A stretch of DNA of 64,000 bases from JBJXHC01 sp046160825 (GTDB lineage: Bacteria; Bacteroidota; Ignavibacteria; UBA10030; UBA6906), in assembly GCA_046160825.1 (NCBI GenBank), contig JBJXHC010000075.1:9375-73374 (forward strand), read 5' to 3'. Numbering within the stretch: the stretch's first letter is position 1; each line of letters opens with the position of its first letter. The position numbers and the translations under genes are program-made. The notes beneath the pieces were generated by a model, which worked only from the letters and a program-made list of their open reading frames with translations, made no database searches and had not been told where the DNA came from. This document shows, piece after piece, positions 8,845 through 17,407 of the stretch.

Positions 8845-10002
8845 ATGAAAACCACATCTGTTTCTTTTTTTGCGCTTGTCATTACAATTGTTTTCGGAAT
8901 CATGGTCCTTGCCGGCTGTGAGGGTCCTGAAGGACCTTCCGGTAAAGATGGTACCAATGCCACTGTCGACCTTGAGGGTTTTGCGCCCGGGATCAGGTGT
9001 GCAACGTGCCACGATGCGGACGCTGATACAGTGTATTATGTTGCCGGTCGATCGTATCAGTTTAGTTCATCCATTCACGCAACTGGTGGTAACTCGGATC
9101 GCAACGGCGTGAATTGCTCAGGATGTCACTCTACTGAAGGTTTCGTTGAGAGAGCTAGGGGAGGATTTCAAACCCAATTGGCGTCTGAAATTCTCAATCC
9201 CAGTCCCCCCGGTTGCTTTGCCTGTCACTCGCCTCATGCTCGGGCGGATTTCTCATTGCGGACTGAGGCACCAGTTACTATAACTTCGTACATAGAAGGA
9301 GTACCTGATGTGACAGTCGATTATGGCAAGGGTAATCTCTGCTTGCAATGCCACCAGACACGACAGACATCGCCGATGAGCCCGAAGCCGGATCCGACAA
9401 AAACTGCAATTACAGACACGATCGTCATAACATCCAGTAGATGGTACCCGCACTATGGCGTCAATGGACAGATGTTGGGCGGCACGGGAGGATTCAAGTT
9501 TGCAGGCTACACATACACCGGAAACTCAAACCATACCGCCAACCTTGCAATCGAACAGGAAGGGTGCATCTCGTGCCATATGGCCGAGCCAACAGGAACT
9601 CAGGCGGGCAAGGGTGGCGGACATACATTCAAGGTTGGGTACGAGTTCGGAGGAACGCCCGGAACGGTTCTTACAGGTTGCCGAGATGCCGGTTGCCACG
9701 GTTCTTCATTTGCGTCTGTGAATTATGCCGGTGCGACAACGGCACCAGTAGGAGCACAAACTGCAATTAACGCGAACCTTGATACGTTGAAGCAATTGCT
9801 TGTTGCACGAAACTGGTTGAATCCAACAACCGATCTTCTCCGTGCCAGTGCATCGGCTCCGTTGCGCATTGCCCCTGCAGCAAAAGCCGGGGCCATTTAC
9901 AACTATTACTTCATCGAGCATGAAGGAAGCCACGGAGTACACAACACCCGGTATGCATATGAATTGTTGCGGTCTTCCATTGCCGAGTTGAGAGCGCCAT
10001 AG
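8845..10002 (+). CDS. 6-heme outer-membrane lipoprotein cytochrome
   Basis: 385 aa from ATG 8845, selected for CAGGAG about 9 nt upstream and because the protein then begins with a lipoprotein signal (MKTTSVSFF to LAGC). Heme sites are CATCH, CSGCH, CFACH, CLQCH and CISCH, plus an atypical CRDAGCH (CX4CH, residues 279-285). Unpaired HxxGxxH-like histidines near the C-terminus (residues about 360-370) may be ligands. The lipobox suggests anchoring to the outer membrane, probably surface-exposed or facing the barrel. Position after the barrel and 12-heme genes suggests the terminal outer-face cytochrome of the conduit. Confidence 0.8.
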   Translation: MKTTSVSFFALVITIVFGIMVLAGCEGPEGPSGKDGTNATVDLEGFAPGIRCATCHDADADTVYYVAGRSYQFSSSIHATGGNSDRNGVNCSGCHSTEGFVERARGGFQTQLASEILNPSPPGCFACHSPHARADFSLRTEAPVTITSYIEGVPDVTVDYGKGNLCLQCHQTRQTSPMSPKPDPTKTAITDTIVITSSRWYPHYGVNGQMLGGTGGFKFAGYTYTGNSNHTANLAIEQEGCISCHMAEPTGTQAGKGGGHTFKVGYEFGGTPGTVLTGCRDAGCHGSSFASVNYAGATTAPVGAQTAINANLDTLKQLLVARNWLNPTTDLLRASASAPLRIAPAAKAGAIYNYYFIEHEGSHGVHNTRYAYELLRSSIAELRAP

Positions 10003-10037
10003 TTTTCGCAACGTATTCAAGAAAGAACATCAGCGCC

Positions 10038-10934
10038 ATGAACATGCGACTAACATACAAAGTCTCGGTTGTTCTGATGACCACGTTGGGGATCTCGAGT
10101 TGCGCGGATCTCAAGTCGGACTTGCCAGCTCCCACAAACCCGGGTGTTCAGATCCACGGAGAGGGCTGGATAAATCCCCTTGCGCCCTCTTTCCACGGAA
10201 ACACTATTCGCGTGAACAACTGGGATATGCGGTCGTGCCAAACGTGTCATGGCGTTAGTTACAGTGGGGGCACAGCAGGCAGCAGTTGCCTTGAATGCCA
10301 TACCAACAGTGCCGGGCCTGAGAACTGCGCTACATGTCATGGCAGTTCCAATCCAGCGCCTCCACGTGATCTCACGGGAATGGTCAGCCCATCATCGAGA
10401 GGTGTCGGAGCTCATCAGATTCATCTAACAGGTGGTGCTCTTGCAACGGACATTCCGTGTTCGGAATGTCACGTCGTGCCGACTTCAACGTATGGCTCGC
10501 CAGCTCATTTAGACAATTCTGCAGGAGCGGAGTTGACGTTTCAGGGTCCGCAAGGCACCATTGTAACTGGAGGTGGAACACGGGTTCCGCATCCTTCGTA
10601 TGATGCTTCGACATTGAAATGCAATAACACATTCTGCCATGGTGACTTTGTAGCTCGAAGAGCTGATGCCGATTCGGTTGACCGGTTTGCATACACTGAC
10701 ACGGTGATCGTCGGTGCGCAGTTTTCACCACTCTGGACCGGTGGGTCGGCAGAAGCTGCCTGCGGTACATGTCACGGTCTTCCGCCCATCGGGCATGTCG
10801 GCCCTGTGACCGTGCAACAGTGTGGGAATAGCGGATGCCATCCCGGAATTGTCAACGCAAATGGGCTGATCTCAGACAAAACCAAGCACATGAACGGAAG
10901 GATCAACGTCCGCGGAACCGAACGGGTTTTCTAA
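10038..10934 (+). CDS. 7-heme CxxxxCH/CxxCH cytochrome, probable lipoprotein
   Basis: 298 aa (ATG 10038; ATG 10044 also possible). A hydrophobic leader ends in LGISSC, a weak lipobox. There are five canonical sites (CQTCH, CLECH, CATCH, CSECH, CGTCH) and two CX4CH sites: CNNTFCH (195-201) and CGNSGCH (262-268). Mixed CxxxxCH and CxxCH sites are the hallmark of a domain family first described in Geobacter (TIGR01904-type). The gene lies 35 nt after the 6-heme lipoprotein gene and is the last cytochrome before ccmF. Likely an extracellular or outer-membrane electron carrier. Confidence 0.8.
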   Translation: MNMRLTYKVSVVLMTTLGISSCADLKSDLPAPTNPGVQIHGEGWINPLAPSFHGNTIRVNNWDMRSCQTCHGVSYSGGTAGSSCLECHTNSAGPENCATCHGSSNPAPPRDLTGMVSPSSRGVGAHQIHLTGGALATDIPCSECHVVPTSTYGSPAHLDNSAGAELTFQGPQGTIVTGGGTRVPHPSYDASTLKCNNTFCHGDFVARRADADSVDRFAYTDTVIVGAQFSPLWTGGSAEAACGTCHGLPPIGHVGPVTVQQCGNSGCHPGIVNANGLISDKTKHMNGRINVRGTERVF

Positions 10935-10952
10935 AATGACAATGGGCTTGAG

Positions 10953-11036
10953 ATGAGAGTCTTTTGTTTCTTTCTTGCCATATTCCTTCCAATGTTGCTT
11001 CTCTTGCTGGTCGCTGTGACATACGCACCCTGTTAA
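10953..11036 (+). CDS. Possible 27-residue membrane peptide
   Basis: A short frame (ATG 10953, TAA 11034-11036) encodes a peptide that is almost entirely hydrophobic after MRVFCFF, ending VTYAPC. It could be one membrane helix. There is only a weak ribosome site (a GAG directly before the ATG), and nothing else supports it. Listed because small membrane proteins accompany many respiratory and Ccm loci; it may well be chance. Confidence 0.15.
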   Translation: MRVFCFFLAIFLPMLLLLLVAVTYAPC

Positions 11037-11191
11037 GCTGCCAGGGCGCGACCCAGTGTGCTCGTTCCCACCTCAACTTTCAATTTTATCATTCTGAAGG
11101 TTTATAGCGTCAAGGTTTTTGTCACACCTGAGAATGACGTCAGGTCAATATGCAGAAACAGCCCCTATTCGCGGCTTTTATCTGAGTTCTC

Positions 11192-11208
11192 TTGGCATGC
11201 CCGTTGAA
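11192..11208 (+). promoter_or_regulatory. Candidate -24/-12 promoter of ccmF
   Basis: TTGGCATGCCCGTTGAA lies 34 nt before the ATG at 11243. The -24 half equals that of the 6346 element (TTGGCATGC) and the spacing GG-N10-GA is the same, with GA replacing GC at -12. Confidence 0.42.
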
Positions 11209-11242
11209 CATTTAATGAGTCGAGTTCACAACCGGAGAAGCC

Positions 11243-13561
11243 ATGAATGTCCTTGGAAATACCCTCATTGTAATCGCGCTCGCCTCGTCACTCTTTTCCA
11301 TCGTTCAATACCACCGTGCAACCAGTGCCAATCCGCTTGCCATGAAAAGAGCGCGGCAGTGGCTGCGGATTAGCACTGCTACGATCGTTGCGATGTCCGG
11401 GTTATTGATGATTCTCCTGCTTCAACACGATTTTTCGAATGGGTATGTCTACAGCTACAGCTCGCGTGACCTGCCGTTCCATTTCCTGATATCAAGCTTT
11501 TATGCCGGACAGGAGGGAAGCTTCTTGTTCTGGGTTCTTTGTTCTGCATTAATTGGACTTGTGCTTAGGTCATACACTGCCCGAAGAAAGAACGAACCGT
11601 GGGTGATGGCCGTGTACATGGGCGTGCAGGCTTTCCTTCTTCTCCTGTTGTTTGCCAAAACTCCGTTCATATCTGTTTGGGAGAAACTCCCGGAACTTCC
11701 GCTTAACCAGCTCCCGGCTGACGGAGGCGGGCTCAATCCGCTGCTCCAGAATATTTGGATGGTGATTCACCCGCCCGTTCTTTTTGTAGGGTTTGCTGCA
11801 ATGGCTGTACCGTTTGCATTTGCAGTGGCGTGTATGTGGAAGAGGGAGTACACATTGATCAGTGCGCAAGCTCTCGGTTGGTTGCTGTTCGGCGTGTTTG
11901 TGCTTGGCATCGGTATCATGCTCGGGGCTTATTGGGCATACGGCGTTCTTGGATGGGGTGGATATTGGGGATGGGATCCGGTTGAGAATTCGTCTCTCGT
12001 CCCGTGGATTGTGGGGGTCGCATTTGTTCACACCTTGATAGTGCAAAGGAATAGTGGAAAGTTTCTGCGGCTGAATCTCGCACTTGCGATTGCATCCTTC
12101 TTCTTGACCATCTATAGTACATTTCTTACACGTAGTGGTATTCTCGGAGACTCTTCTGTCCATTCATTTACAGATCCCGGTGCCGGAGTGTATTGGTTGA
12201 TGGTTGTCTTCCTTCTTGCCATTGCCATGATTGGTGGGGGATTCATGTTCATCCGTCGGAAAGACTTGCGCCCTACCCAGATAGACACAAACCTAATGAA
12301 CAAAGAGACATTGCTTGCCTCCGGAACACTTATCCTCATTCTCATGGCCTGCATAATTCTGTTTGGCACCAGTCTGCCGATTGTCGGAAACTCGACTGTG
12401 GATGTCTCGTTCTACAACACAATGAATTCTCCACTTGTGGTTGTTATGCTGCTGCTGATTGGATTAACTTTGTTCGCGCAATGGAAGGCCGACACGACCG
12501 GTGCAGTGCTCGGACGATCATTCAGATGGCTCCTGGCCTCTCTTGCGGGTACGAGTTTGCTTTTCATTCTCGGCGTTTCGGACGTCATGACGCTTGTCGT
12601 GGTGCTGGCTTCGCTCTTTGCGATCCTGGTGAATATCGGGTTTGTGTGGAAACTACGAAGCATGGGTTTAAAGCAGATGGGTGGGAAGCTTGCCCACATT
12701 GGCCTCGGTATCTTCTTACTCGGTGTGATCGCTTCAGGAAGGTACGACTCGACTATGCAGGTCGCGTTACAACAAGATCAGCCACAGGATGTCCTTGGTT
12801 ACGCATTGACGTATGTTGGTCACCATCCAACAGTGGATAACAAAGTCGCGTTCGATGTCAAGATCGAGAAGGATGGAAGCCAGCTCCAACTCTCGCCCGT
12901 GATGTTTGAAACTGATCGCCAGGGCACCATGAAGAATCCGGACATCGCTTCGTTTCTGGCAGGCGACTTCTACCTTTCACCCATTTCCCTGGAGCAATCC
13001 CGGCATCGTCACACCGGCCAGGACGGGAAAGCCTATATAATGGAAAAGGGCAGGCCGGCAGCCATCGGGGACTACAAGGCAACTTTCGCGAAGTTTGAAA
13101 TGAATGCTCATGGCGAAAGTACAATGCCAGGTGATGGGGGCGGAATGGTGGTCGGTGCAGTTCTTGAACTTACCGATGGCAAACAACATGAAACGATTAC
13201 TCCGGTGATCATGTACGATATAAACGGTCGTCAGACTTTCAAACCAGTGGAATCAACGGTGTTGAAAGCGACAGTGGCGCTCGTATCAATGAATGTTGGG
13301 GGTATGGGTGGATCCAATACATCCACGGTAACAATTAACATACAAGCGGATGAAGGATCAGTTTCCCACCGTGACGTGTTCGTTGTTGAGGCGAGCGTGA
13401 AGCCTTTTATTAGTCTTGTGTGGATTGGAACCATTATCATGTTCGGAGGTTTCATTCTTGCGATAACCAAACGGTTCAGTGGTACTGAAACCTCTTTGGT
13501 GTCCCACACTTCGAAGTCATCAATAAAAAGGCGAAACGTATCTATCCCTCTGGAAGTTTGA
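11243..13561 (+). CDS. ccmF: Cytochrome c heme lyase subunit CcmF
   Basis: 772 aa, ATG 11243 behind CCGGAGAAGCC. About 13-15 transmembrane helices. The tryptophan-rich WWD-type motif GGYWGWDPVENSSLVPW (about residues 237-253) marks the heme-handling protein family CcmF/CcmC/CcsA; length, HPP-containing loops and the large periplasmic C-terminal domain (about 510-730) with a final helix identify CcmF. It joins heme to apocytochrome CXXCH motifs in the periplasm. No ccmA-E, ccmG or ccmH gene is in the window, so the rest of system I must lie elsewhere. Its place after 49 heme sites' worth of cytochromes suggests it is kept here to serve them, and odd CX3CH/CX4CH sites may need particular lyase handling (inference). 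Confidence 0.93.
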   Translation: MNVLGNTLIVIALASSLFSIVQYHRATSANPLAMKRARQWLRISTATIVAMSGLLMILLLQHDFSNGYVYSYSSRDLPFHFLISSFYAGQEGSFLFWVLCSALIGLVLRSYTARRKNEPWVMAVYMGVQAFLLLLLFAKTPFISVWEKLPELPLNQLPADGGGLNPLLQNIWMVIHPPVLFVGFAAMAVPFAFAVACMWKREYTLISAQALGWLLFGVFVLGIGIMLGAYWAYGVLGWGGYWGWDPVENSSLVPWIVGVAFVHTLIVQRNSGKFLRLNLALAIASFFLTIYSTFLTRSGILGDSSVHSFTDPGAGVYWLMVVFLLAIAMIGGGFMFIRRKDLRPTQIDTNLMNKETLLASGTLILILMACIILFGTSLPIVGNSTVDVSFYNTMNSPLVVVMLLLIGLTLFAQWKADTTGAVLGRSFRWLLASLAGTSLLFILGVSDVMTLVVVLASLFAILVNIGFVWKLRSMGLKQMGGKLAHIGLGIFLLGVIASGRYDSTMQVALQQDQPQDVLGYALTYVGHHPTVDNKVAFDVKIEKDGSQLQLSPVMFETDRQGTMKNPDIASFLAGDFYLSPISLEQSRHRHTGQDGKAYIMEKGRPAAIGDYKATFAKFEMNAHGESTMPGDGGGMVVGAVLELTDGKQHETITPVIMYDINGRQTFKPVESTVLKATVALVSMNVGGMGGSNTSTVTINIQADEGSVSHRDVFVVEASVKPFISLVWIGTIIMFGGFILAITKRFSGTETSLVSHTSKSSIKRRNVSIPLEV

Positions 13562-13738
13562 AACGTTGATCGTGAATGCTGTTCTCGAGAACACCTGCTA
13601 AGCAATACCAAACGCGTTCGGGCCTCGGTGAAGCCCTTCTTTCCCTCAAACCCCACGTCATTTACGCCTGCCATAAGTAATTCTTACCTGTTATTACACC
13701 CGCAACCTAATTTTCAGCATGATTTGGCCTCTTTTCCT

Positions 13739-13755
13739 TTGGCGTAACCTTTGAT
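13739..13755 (+). promoter_or_regulatory. Candidate -24/-12 promoter of the pilus locus
   Basis: TTGGCGTAACCTTTGAT: GG-N10-GA spacing, 60 nt before the ATG at 13816. It is one base off TTGGCAT in the -24 half. Fits the window-wide motif but is less exact. Confidence 0.3.
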
Positions 13756-13815
13756 TACACTTGGACAGTTTGCGTCAAGGCATTGGTCTTTAGTCACTCT
13801 TTTTGGGAAAACAGT

Positions 13816-14196
13816 ATGAAAATTCTTGTAGTTGACGACAACCAGGGTTACCTGAACCTTATGGGAGACCTGCTACGCGACTATGGTTATGATGTGTTTC
13901 TGGCCGAGGACGGGAAGCAAGCACGCGAGCTTCTTGAAGAGCAAAAAGTCGATCTCATCATTTCCGATGTGTTCATGCCCACGCTTGATGGCGTACGCTT
14001 CCACAGCTACGTCAGGGAGTTCACCGAGGCAGAGGAAATTCCGTTCATTTTTGTTTCGGGTTATGATGATGAGTATACGCGCAATGTGGTTCTCGACTCA
14101 AACCTGGATTTCTTTTTCAACAAAACAACGCCTGTGGAAAATATTGTGGCGTTGATAGAGAGGTTCAAAGAAGAAAAACACCCGAAGGCAGTCTAA
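13816..14196 (+). CDS. Single-domain response regulator of the pilus locus
   Basis: 126 aa from ATG 13816; an in-frame start at 13783 would add residues before the canonical MKILVVDDN opening. A receiver domain fills the whole protein: acidic pair D7/D8, phospho-acceptor D51 in IISDVFMP, S81 and K103 in FFFNKTTP. There is no output domain, so it acts by binding a partner, as CheY- or PilG/PilH-like proteins do. It is the first gene before the PilB-like ATPase, which suggests it controls pilus assembly or retraction. The cognate kinase is not adjacent. Confidence 0.85.
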   Translation: MKILVVDDNQGYLNLMGDLLRDYGYDVFLAEDGKQARELLEEQKVDLIISDVFMPTLDGVRFHSYVREFTEAEEIPFIFVSGYDDEYTRNVVLDSNLDFFFNKTTPVENIVALIERFKEEKHPKAV

Positions 14197-14247
14197 AGCA
14201 CATTCGTTGGTGGACAAGCATTCACAAATCTGAAACGGTAGGGAACA

Positions 14248-16071
14248 ATGTCCCAGTTGGAAGAAAGCATCGGTTCGGAAGAAGGAACAAAGTCTGGTCG
14301 CACCCTGCGACCGTTCATGACTTCCTTCCTTGAGCATCTTATACGCAACAAGATCGTGAGTGAAGAGATTGCTTTAGAGGTATCGACGCGGCGTCACGAC
14401 GCCAATAGTAAAGACAAACGCCGTCTTGTTGAAATCCTCTCGGAAGAGTTCGGTCTCGCACGCGATGTGCTCCATCGCGAGGTGGCAAAATTCTATTCAT
14501 TCAGAATTATCGACCTCTCCGAACGGAGTTCGCGGAGGTTGCAGCCTGTCATGGTCAACAAACTTCTGAATGGTTTGCCCGAATCTATTCGCGCTCTTGC
14601 AATGAAGCACAAGGTGCTGCCATACGAGATTGCGGAGAATCAATCGGACAAGCTGCTGGTTGTAACACCGAATCCCTCCGGTCGCGAAGCCTACGAAGTT
14701 GCCCGTAGTTTCCCGTACAAGAAATTCGAAATCTGCTACATGGAAGAGAAGGACTGGGCAGAATGGTGGCGACAGGTTACTCTCGAAAAGCAGATGAATG
14801 TCAGCGGCGGCGGTGCTTCGGATACAGTCTATGAAGAGGATGAAGTTGACCTTGACAATTCACTCGACAAGGAAATCAACCGGAGTCAACTGGTTGCCCT
14901 CATTGAGAACGTACTTTCGGACGCGGTCAGGGTTGGCGCAAGTGATATCCATTTTGTGCCCCGTGGTGTGCGAAAAACGGACATTTGCTTCAGGATAGAC
15001 GGACGCCTGACGGTGTGGTACACGGTTGACGATGCTCGTGCCGAGGCTGTAGTTGCAGTCGTCAAGGGGCGTGGACTGAACCTCGATCGATTTGAGCGTC
15101 TGGCGGCACAAGATGGCTCGGCGCAGAAAATTATTGACAGCCAGACGATTCGCTTTCGAATGTCGATCATCCCTGTTATTTCACGTGAGTTGAATGGAAA
15201 ATTCGAATCGGTTGTCATACGAATTCTTCGTGATGCGGATGCTTCGGTTTCCCTCGCGACAATTGGTTTTGACCCATACTCGTTGAAAGTATTCAAGGAT
15301 GCTATTGAGAAACCGAATGGCATCGTCATTCTCAGCGGGCCGACAGGTAGCGGTAAGAGTACAACATTGATTGCTGCACTCCGCTCGGTTATGAACCCAA
15401 CCCTCAATACCATTACCGTTGAGGATCCGGTCGAATACTTGCTTGAAGGTGCCCGACAGGTCAAACTGAGTCACAAATTGGATTTCGACAACGCCATGCG
15501 CGCAATCTTGCGGCATGACCCGGATATTGTCATGGTGGGGGAGATTCGTGATCGCATAACTGCTGACATTGCCATCAAGCTGGCGAACACCGGTCACCTG
15601 ACATTCTCAACTCTCCATACCAACGACGCTACAAGTGTTGTCTCGCGCTTGTTCAAGATGGGTGTTGAGCCCTTCCTGGTTGCCCAGGCACTCAATATTG
15701 TCGTGGCACAAAGGCTTGTACGCAAGCTATGCGAGAAGTGCAAGCAGCCCATGCCAAAACATCAGGATAACATCCTTGAGAGAACAGGGTTCACGCAACA
15801 AGAGGTCATGAAGACGCAGTTTTTCAAACCCGTGGGATGCATCAACTGTGTTGAGGGATTCAAGGGTCGCACCGCAATCCACGAATCAATGTATGTCACG
15901 CCAGAGATACGCATCATCATTGGTGACAGTACGGACAGGATTGACCTTGAGGCCATCAGAACAGCCGCTCTGAAGCATGGCATGCAGTCGCTTCGCCGGT
16001 CCGGCATTGAACTGGTAAAGAGAGGCATTACCACGCTTGATGAAATCGTCGCCTCGACGTCCGGGGATTAG
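14248..16071 (+). CDS. Type IV pilus/type II secretion assembly ATPase (PilB/GspE family), copy 1
   Basis: 607 aa, ATG 14248 behind TAGGGAACA. The N-terminal half (about 1-200) is a T2SSE/MshE-N-like regulatory region. The ATPase core has Walker A GPTGSGKST (364-372), an Asp-box region, Walker B with DIVMVGEIRD, and the His-box STLHTND. A four-cysteine zinc site (CEKC then CINC) follows, as in PilB and GspE. It energises pilin polymerisation at the inner membrane. About 40-50% of residues look shared with the second copy at 18822-20609. It precedes the pilin genes, separated by a candidate promoter. Confidence 0.9.
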   Translation: MSQLEESIGSEEGTKSGRTLRPFMTSFLEHLIRNKIVSEEIALEVSTRRHDANSKDKRRLVEILSEEFGLARDVLHREVAKFYSFRIIDLSERSSRRLQPVMVNKLLNGLPESIRALAMKHKVLPYEIAENQSDKLLVVTPNPSGREAYEVARSFPYKKFEICYMEEKDWAEWWRQVTLEKQMNVSGGGASDTVYEEDEVDLDNSLDKEINRSQLVALIENVLSDAVRVGASDIHFVPRGVRKTDICFRIDGRLTVWYTVDDARAEAVVAVVKGRGLNLDRFERLAAQDGSAQKIIDSQTIRFRMSIIPVISRELNGKFESVVIRILRDADASVSLATIGFDPYSLKVFKDAIEKPNGIVILSGPTGSGKSTTLIAALRSVMNPTLNTITVEDPVEYLLEGARQVKLSHKLDFDNAMRAILRHDPDIVMVGEIRDRITADIAIKLANTGHLTFSTLHTNDATSVVSRLFKMGVEPFLVAQALNIVVAQRLVRKLCEKCKQPMPKHQDNILERTGFTQQEVMKTQFFKPVGCINCVEGFKGRTAIHESMYVTPEIRIIIGDSTDRIDLEAIRTAALKHGMQSLRRSGIELVKRGITTLDEIVASTSGD

Positions 16072-16195
16072 AGCATTACCATTTGGGGCGGAAATTATGA
16101 CCACGACGAGGTCAAATTTTCGCTCCGGAACTTGAAGATTGCTACAAACCGTTGAAAAAATGTTGGATCCTGAACAGAAGCGATGTTGGCACAGG

Positions 16196-16212
16196 GATTG
16201 AAATAAAGAGTT
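16196..16212 (+). promoter_or_regulatory. Candidate -24/-12 promoter of the pilin gene
   Basis: TTGGCACAGGGATTGAA, 72 nt before ATG 16285. TTGGCAC is the exact sigma-54 -24 box; the spacing GG-N10 is right but the -12 pair is GA. pilA genes in several bacteria use sigma-54. An alternative sigma-70 reading (TTGAAA about 17 bases before AATAGA) also exists. Confidence 0.45.
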
Positions 16213-16284
16213 ATCAAGAGAATAGAAATTAAAATAACAATCTCCCTCATTAAATAACAATAACTAACCAAAAGGAGCTACACA

Positions 16285-16698
16285 ATGGGACAGCAGCAAC
16301 TCTTATTGATCATCCTCGGTGTTATCGTGGTCGGTATCGCAGTCGCGGTCGGTATCACGATGTTCCAGGATAACGCGGTATCTGCAAACCGTGATGCAGT
16401 GACCAACGACCTCGTGAATCTCGCGGCTCGTGCACAGCAGCACTATCGTCGCCCGATCGCACTTGGTGGTGGTCAGGGTTCATTTGATGGTTCAACAGGC
16501 GGATCCGCTATTGCCACGATCAATGACCTCACGTCAAAGCCAGCGAATGCGAATGGTTCGTACGTGGTTGGAACAGTGGCAGCAACCAATATCGTGATTA
16601 CAGGAACAGGCACGGAAACGGGTGATGATGGTTCAACCCCGGTTGAAGTTGAAATGACAGTGTTTGCGGATAGCACTGCGGTTGTGTTCAACAACTAA
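16285..16698 (+). CDS. Pilin-like protein 1
   Basis: 137 aa, ATG 16285 with AAAGGAG about 8 nt upstream. The N-terminus is only MG followed by QQQ and a 20-residue hydrophobic helix (LLLIILGVIVVGIAVAVGI), then a small domain rich in Gly, Thr and Val. This fits a prepilin with a two-residue leader cut after Gly2, but the usual FTLIE start and Glu5 are missing. A motif AQQHYRRPIALGGG and the C-terminal TPVEVEMTVFAD are shared with the next gene. Ahead of a strong terminator, so it may be expressed at high level as the major subunit. The pilin call rests on the helix, size and neighbours, not a direct motif match. Confidence 0.75.
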   Translation: MGQQQLLLIILGVIVVGIAVAVGITMFQDNAVSANRDAVTNDLVNLAARAQQHYRRPIALGGGQGSFDGSTGGSAIATINDLTSKPANANGSYVVGTVAATNIVITGTGTETGDDGSTPVEVEMTVFADSTAVVFNN

Positions 16699-16712
16699 AG
16701 ATTGATCTGGTG

Positions 16713-16743
16713 GGGCTTCCGTCTTACGGAAGCCCTTTTTTTT
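16713..16743 (+). terminator. Rho-independent terminator after pilin 1
   Basis: Perfect 10-bp stem GGGCTTCCGT / ACGGAAGCCC with a CTT loop, followed by eight T. It starts 15 nt after the pilin 1 stop and lies ahead of pilin 2, so pilin 1 can be transcribed alone, with partial read-through to the assembly genes. Confidence 0.92.
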
Positions 16744-16769
16744 GTCAAGTCACATAAAACGGAAAGAAA

Positions 16770-17174
16770 ATGGGCTCCCAACAATTACTCTTGATCATAG
16801 TGGCGGTTGTGCTGATAGGAATCAGTGTTGCGATCGGAGTGTGGATGTTCATCGATCAGGGCGCAGCAACGAATCGGGATTCAATATCCAATGATCTTGT
16901 CCAGTATGCAGCGCAGGCACAAAAGTACTACCGGAGACCACAGACGCTTGGAGGAGGCAACAACTCCTTCGGCGGTTTGACACTGAGCAAAGTCACGAGC
17001 AAGTCTACGAATGCCAATGGCGCGTACACACTTTCCCCTGACCCTGCTCCTGCCACAGCGACGTCTGTTCAGATTATCGGTCTTGGACGTGAACTTGGGT
17101 CAGATGGAGAAACACCTTTGCAGATGACAATGACAGTGTGGTCGGATAGCATCTTGATTGTCGCTGATAATTAG
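16770..17174 (+). CDS. Pilin-like protein 2
   Basis: 134 aa, ATG 16770 with CGGAAAG about 6 nt upstream. It opens MGSQQ then a hydrophobic helix (LLLIIVAVVLIGISVAIGVW), as pilin 1. Shared blocks with pilin 1: AQKYYRRPQTLGGG, SKSTNANGAY, and TPLQMTMTVWSD near the C-terminus. Again no Glu5. A tandem paralogue downstream of a terminator suggests a lower-expressed minor subunit. No prepilin peptidase gene is present in the window. Confidence 0.72.
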   Translation: MGSQQLLLIIVAVVLIGISVAIGVWMFIDQGAATNRDSISNDLVQYAAQAQKYYRRPQTLGGGNNSFGGLTLSKVTSKSTNANGAYTLSPDPAPATATSVQIIGLGRELGSDGETPLQMTMTVWSDSILIVADN

Positions 17175-17298
17175 TAATAACAGAGGAAGTCGCGAAGAAG
17201 GTTGAGGCGAAGGGGAAATAGTAACGGGGTGACTCCCTTTGTTGGTCCGCTTGTTTTGCTAGGTGGGGGATCTAGTAAGACGTGAGGCGGAATCAATC

Positions 17299-17321
17299 GG
17301 GGAGCTTACCCCTTAATTTTT
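17299..17321 (+). terminator. Weak hairpin with T-run before pilC
   Basis: GGGG-AGCTTA-CCCC followed by TTAATTTTT, about 90 nt before the pilC start. The stem is only 4 bp, so this is a weak or attenuating terminator at best. The rest of the gap 17175-17407 shows nothing recognisable. Confidence 0.3.
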
Positions 17322-17407
17322 GACCACACGACAAAGTGATTTCCGGCACACCGTGTGATGGAGTTGGAAGAAAGAACCAGGACGCTAAGCGAACAAAGGA
17401 TAAGCGT

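Larger units (their letters stand above)
10935..11242 (+). other. Intergenic region before ccmF
   Basis: 308 bases between the last cytochrome gene and ccmF. Apart from the doubtful 27-codon frame at 10953 and the candidate promoter at 11192, I see no gene, RNA or clear terminator. Confidence 0.5.

Noticed and set aside
13580..13593. Perfect 14-bp palindrome TGTTCTCGAGAACA after ccmF
   Set aside because: A single short palindrome is expected by chance over this length, and no second copy or regulator supports an operator.
17175..17407. Possible c-di-GMP riboswitch before pilC
   Set aside because: The GGTAACGG-like text recalls the motif, but the conserved GCACAGGGCAAACC core and pairing are absent.
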